The notes beneath the pieces were generated by a model. The model was not told the origin of the DNA, ran no database searches, and saw only the letters and a list, made by a program, of their open reading frames with translations. A DNA stretch of 64,000 nucleotides from Thuidium tamariscinum (taxonomy: Eukaryota; Streptophyta; Bryopsida; Hypnales; Thuidiaceae): assembly GCA_947034885.2 (NCBI GenBank), contig OX344753.2, positions 18,042,001 through 18,106,000 of the forward strand. The letters are read 5' to 3'. This document shows positions 58,910-64,000 of this stretch, piece after piece. Made by a program: the position numbers and the translations under genes. Positions within the stretch are counted from its first letter, which is position 1, and each line of letters begins with the position of its first letter.

Positions 58910-59783
58910 TACAATATACTTGAAAATAGACAAACATAGTGCCAAAAAGTCATACTCACAGTAAGGTAATTGGCAAGGTTCATGTTAGTACTTGAATTGT
59001 ATTGCTCACAATGTAAAGGAGAATTCAAAGTATTGACTTCAATTAGTTCATTGCACTTCTATTGAATTATATATCAATAACAAAATTCATTGTCTTCTAA
59101 AACTACTTACAATAATACCACTTGTCAACTCATTAGTATCCTATCCATATACATAGAAGATGATAATGTTTTGCCAGAAACCTGGCCAAAAAAAATTTGT
59201 TCCATTTCCATAGGAAAATGCACTATTTATGACAATTTTATATAGTTGGTTTAAAATGCCCTATCAAAGTTTGAGCCTCCTACCTTACTATTAACCCCCT
59301 AATGACCTAAACAACCACTTTGTGGTCACTACCCTTCTTTTTATGCTAGCCCATTCTCAAATTCTAACATGTCTTTTTAAAAATAAAAAATAAATCCTAA
59401 AAAATGAAGTGCATTATAGATTAGATGTTGGCAATTTCATCACATTCCAATTTAAATTCTCCCTCGTGGAATTTTTTGAAGTTGACTATTGAAATGTAAG
59501 TTAGGAGGTCTTTAAATTGATTGAGTTCTAAATGAATCCACTATATATAAAAGATTGATATGTTCCTTGAAATATCATTGACAAGGTAGATAGGCTTATA
59601 TAGATGATTTATGGACTTCCTACCTAAGTTCACAATTCATTTTTGTTGTATGAATTGAAAAGTTGGCCAACCATTGTAATTGTTGCCCACCTCAAAACAC
59701 TTACATCCACCTTGAAAAAGGCAAATTTAAAGAGCTAAAGGAAAAGACAAGTGTCCCACTTTTGTTTTCCTTACAAAGAGGGT

Positions 59784-60026
59784 CGCTATTAAATGTGAGT
59801 CTCAAAGTGTGAGTCTATGAGCTTTGAAGACTATACACCTATATTAAAAGTGTCTATCTTATAGAAACCTTCTATGATTGTAATGCATTTATGTTATATA
59901 TACCTATATTATAATTTGTACTTGTTTATATTATAAATGTCTTTAATGGTTGTAGGATATCTATCTAATATACTTATATTCAAGGCTCACATGTTTACAT
60001 TTTCATGTTCACATACAAGCATCGTT
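59784..60026. mobile_element. Foldback MITE family 'GTGAGC' (copy 4)
   Basis: From GCTATTAAATGTGAGTCTC to TTCACATACAAGCA. Inner steps 'acacctatattaaaagtgtc' and 'ataaatgtctttaatggttg' match copy 3. Confidence 0.6.
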
Positions 60027-60885
60027 GCATTCAATTCGAATGCACTTTATAGAATTTTTTGGATTTGACACCAACTTAATGTTTTTAGTTTGCATACATT
60101 TTGAGCTAGAAAGTACAAATTACTAATACTTTGTCAAAGTGAATGAAGGACAAATAGTCTTTTATATAAAATAAATGTAGTCATAATTTGCATTGTACAA
60201 AATGTAGCTCCTACATTTACACTAAAAAGAACATTGAACCTTCATGTTGATCACACAAGATGTACACAAACTAAACATGAAAGCCAAGGAGAGCTTAATG
60301 TCTCTTTTTGGTACACTTATAATCAATGTTAATACTTTGAGATTTCAAAATTTGTTCATATGAATATGATCTAATAAAAATAGTTCATATTTAGTAATAG
60401 TAAATATGCTTGACTTTAGAAGGTCATTGAAGACATTCTATACCTTTTGGAATGTCATACAGGCTTTGCATGTGTATAATGAAGAATGGATGATTTTCAT
60501 CTAAAACTTGTCTTGCAACTATGTTGATGCTATATCATCATCATTGATTTGAGTTCAAGACAATTTAATTATTTATTGATTTTATATGGAATATTTTTTC
60601 ACAAAAATGGTATACTATTTGGTTTATTAATGTATTTCAATACTTTGGGCTTCTTACTTTCAAATTTGATTTTGAAATTCAAAATGTTTTCTTCTGATTT
60701 TCAATAGTTTCAACTCAACTTGGAATTAAAAAAATTTTAAACTATGCATTATATTGAATTTGAGGATATAAAACTACATTCTATCAAATATGAAGCGACA
60801 TTGAATTTTTCATTGTACTAGAATGTTCTACTCAACAATGACCTTCTATTCAGAAATTTGTAGATTTTTTAAGCAACAATACTAG

Positions 60886-61087
60886 GATGTGAATATGTAA
60901 ATGTAAGTATATGAGATATGAGTATATGTTTAAGTAGATGTCCCACAAATATTGGAGGTGCTTATAACATAAAACACTTTCAATATAGGTCTCTTGAACA
61001 TGGATACCGTATAAATGAAGAAGGTTTCTTACTATAGACACTTATAACATAGGTGCATAGTCTTCTAGGCTCACATAATAGCACTTC
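60886..61087. mobile_element. Foldback MITE family 'GTGAGC' (copy 5)
   Basis: The right end GGCTCACATAATAGCAC and the inner 'cttataacataggtgcatag' fit the family; the left end (GATGTGAATATG) is more diverged. Confidence 0.5.
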
Positions 61088-61457
61088 TAAAATTGAATGA
61101 TTGGCAATGATTGGCAATAATTACAAAATTGTATTGTTAGATGTACAAAATGTTGGAATGATTTGCAACTATTGGCACTAGTTCGGATACTTATTAGAAA
61201 ACTTAAATGTAAGATGTATAATTTGTTTTGAAATGTTTTGCAATGCCATTGGCACTAAATAAAATATCTGAATGTTAGAAATTAGAACTTTAAAAGATGT
61301 ACATTATCACCACCTTGTTTAGTACTATTGTGTCTTTTTTATAGTGCAATGTTCATTGTACATTGAATGAAGAGTAATCATGAAGGTTGAATTTGAGTGT
61401 AATTTGCAGAATTTTGTAGTTGCAAGGCCACTATTGTTGGCTTGCCAAAACATAATC

Positions 61458-61787
61458 ATTAGGAGGGATTTGACGGCTCCTGAGGGTTGCTTCAAGGTTG
61501 TTCCCAAAACTATTTAGGGAATTGCTAGTTGTTGTTAGCCAACAATTACCCCACAAAAAATAAAATAAAATAAAATTTGAATCTTGAAATATGAAATATG
61601 AAAAGAAAAGTTCAAAATTTTATTTTATTTTATTTTTTGGGGGGTCTTGAAATATGGAAAAAAGCTCAAATTTTTTTAACAACTTGGTATGGTCTCAATT
61701 ACGTCGAAATCATGTATTTCTAGGTTCCTGCAACAGTTTCTGTGATCCTAGATTACAAGTTCCAAAGTCCTCAAATCCCTCCTAATG
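61458..61787. mobile_element. MITE with CATTAGGAGGGATTTGA ends
   Basis: CATTAGGAGGGATTTGA at the left and TCAAATCCCTCCTAATG at the right are a perfect inverted pair; AAT lies on both sides and may be the target duplication. The middle holds complementary AAATAAAAT / ATTTTATTT tracts. About 330 bp; clearest copy of its family. Confidence 0.75.
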
Positions 61788-64000
61788 AATCCTTTTGACA
61801 AATGATCTTTTTATTTAATTTTTCAAATTGAAAATCTCTACAACTATATACTCTTGTATTATTTAGAATTGCAAGTTTTTTAATTGCTACTAAAATTGCC
61901 TTAAAAGATCTTCACTATTCTACCAAATTATGGTCAATGCATAACATTATTTATTAGATAGGGAACATTCTTATATAACTTGAAGAGGGCTAATATTTTT
62001 TTTAAAGAGTGTTTAGATTTGTAAAATGAAATGGACCAATTCTTGATGCTCATACCAAAAATGATTCTTTTTAATATAACTTAAAAAAAGCCCCCATTAA
62101 AAAAAATTTAGGTCTCTAAAAGGCCCTTTGGGGTAGTTGCTATGAAAAGAGAGTACATGAGTGCAAGTACATGGATGTCATGGTAGCAACGGTATTAAGT
62201 AATTCAATGATTTTGAATTTAGATAAGTGTTGCCAAATAGTGACAAGCATGGAGCATGTTTATGTGTGCAAGACTTGAGCACACTTCAACACAATTGCAT
62301 AAGAATATTGTTGAAAAATACAAGTTGCAAGTACAATTCAATGAAGTACCAATACCGGCTTATTAGGATATATGCTTAATTTAAGCATTGTATTGAATAT
62401 AATACATAAAAAATAAAGTTGATTTACACTTCATGGTGTAGAAAAAATGCTAATTCTACTTGACAATTGGTCAAATCAAAGCAAGCTTGGCACTAGACTT
62501 ATACCAATTACATTGATTCTACTTTGCAATAAACATTCTTCAAAATTGAGATTTAGGATTTACAATGGATACCATAGATGAACACATTGAAGTTAATTGG
62601 AGTTTATGGTTCAAATAGAAGAGTGCCAATTTCTTAAAATTTTACTATGTATGACAACCTCCCTTGTCCAAAAGAATTAACTAAATAATGTTTGGTGTGA
62701 ATTTGAAGGATGAGAACAATAAAGAATTTTTTGGGAGATGTTTAGGATGGTTTCAATCTATTGTCTATTGTCATTCATGAAGATGGCATTGCTAATTGCT
62801 CCCTAGGACAAGAAACTTGCATTTTTGGTGTTGTTTCCACAACATCACATTAAATTTGTACTCTTGCAATTGTTCACCATTTAATCAGTGACATCTCAAA
62901 AAACAAGATATGAGTGGCTAAGTTGAAAAACAAGTAGATATAACCATAAACAAATATGTTTTCAATGATGTTCAAAAAAAAATTTCATGATTTTTGTGAC
63001 ATCCCAAAAAAACATAGACTACCATGTTAGCAAATAGATCTATTTTGACTATGGTAAGTTAGTAAAAATTACTTCAATTTATGATTAAATGTTGTTCATA
63101 TGTAAAAAATTTAATTAGGAAAAGGTATCCACATGGCATACTTTGCAAAAAAGGGAAATGGATGGATGTGCAGCATAGATGGGTTTTTTTATAAGTGAGG
63201 TGGTAGAAAGAGAAACACTGCATATGGAATATGTAAAGGAAAAATTGTGTTCAATGTAAAATATTTAAAACAACATGATCTAGATGTCTAAATCAACATC
63301 TAGACGTTTGAAACAATATCAATGTGTATAGTGGTTAAGTTGCCATATTCAAATCATCTCATACCTTTTGTCTCACCATGGACAAAGAATGGATACAAAT
63401 ATGACAACTCTATTCTTCATTCTCACTAACTTTCAATGAAGTAATTCTTATATTTCGCCATCAAAAATTCCCTTAATGGTAGATGGTTAGTTTTCTTCAA
63501 TTCTTATTGAATTCAACAATTTTTCTTGTTTAATGTGTTTTATTTTATTCTTAATTTTTAAATTTTATTTTTTGTTGATCTTGCCTTATAGGTAGGGTAT
63601 GTACCAATTGATGTTTTAATAAACGTTTAATTTGTTGTCTCAAAAAGTAGCATTAAAATTTTCAAACAAAAAAAAATGTAATGACAAGGCATGCTACATT
63701 AGCATAATTCAAGGATTCATGTCAAAAATAAAAAGGGTCTACGTTAGGGGTGATTGTAAGAATCACTTATATTCTTTATTCTATAAACATGATTTATTTA
63801 GGAGTACTTAAAAATTTTAAGAATAATTTTAATTTAAAAAATATATAACTAATATATACACCTTTAAGATGAAGAAAACCACTCAAGGAAATTTATTAAA
63901 AAATCTCTAAGTAGGTGAACTAGAAAAGTGCCAAATCTTAAGAAAATACACATTTTGATGTTTTAATTAGGAAAAAAAAGAAAACTTTCTTAAAAAAATT
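61788..64000. other. AT-rich intergenic DNA
   Basis: No gene, RNA or repeat end that I can support up to the window edge. Confidence 0.45.

Larger units (their letters stand above)
57934..59286. mobile_element. Larger element with AAGGTATGAGGCTC ends
   Basis: The outer ends AAGGTATGAGGCTC and GAGCCTCCTACCTT are inverted and of the same type as the 325-bp MITEs, one of which (58340-58667) lies inside, as does a 77-bp tandem repeat (58756-58909). About 1.35 kb with no coding frame I can support. Confidence 0.4.

Noticed and set aside
1-64000. LTR retrotransposons, retrovirus-like or capsid-bearing elements
   Set aside because: I found no gag, protease, reverse transcriptase, integrase or capsid-like reading frame and no pair of long direct terminal repeats. 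Heavily decayed ones may escape reading by eye.

Overview
The window looks like nuclear DNA of a land plant. Its split genes have GT-AG introns. It carries a plant-specific kinase family (USP domain plus receptor-like cytoplasmic kinase), a LEC14B/DCAF11-type WD40 protein and a plant F-box/kelch-like gene. The intergenic DNA is very AT-rich and full of short inverted-repeat transposons. The F-box style and the kinase's resemblance to Selaginella-type 'inactive kinase' proteins suggest a seedless plant (moss or lycophyte grade), but this is inference.

Layout. 1-6.7 kb: gene-free, built of foldback elements. 6.7-11.6 kb (+): an F-box gene (8634-9850) whose frame changes once. It is preceded by a duplicated ~210-bp leader segment and followed by a possible small split gene (10868-11610). 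11.6-14.5 kb: intergenic repeats. 14.67-20.42 kb (-): a ten-exon USP-RLCK gene, rebuilt exon by exon with all splice phases consistent (833 aa). 20.4-21.5 kb: its leader and promoter. 21.5-47.5 kb: a gene desert of ~26 kb in which I find no gene, only short transposons. 47.8-53.42 kb (-): a nine-coding-exon WD40 gene (555 aa), also phase-consistent, with a probable 5' UTR intron reaching ~55 kb. 55.4-57.3 kb: two GC-richer islands with unrecognised coding-like fragments. 57.3-64 kb: repeats only.

The two well-supported genes act in signalling/protein turnover: the kinase is probably a cytoplasmic signalling protein, and the WD40 protein is probably a substrate receptor of CUL4-DDB1 ubiquitin ligases. 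The F-box protein, if functional, would be an SCF substrate receptor. Nothing shows that they work together; they appear to be independent transcription units.

The most distinctive feature is the desert itself. It is a layered archive of short non-autonomous DNA transposons: a family bounded by TTAA with piggyBac-like ends, a CACTA-type MITE with its target duplication, several families sharing GGGNNNNNCACCC-type ends, a tRNA-type SINE and a short poly(A)-tailed retroposed fragment. Several are nested, so relative ages can be read. I saw no recognisable LTR retrotransposon, retrovirus-like or capsid-bearing element. All element families were defined by eye from this window; boundaries are approximate unless a target-site duplication is given.
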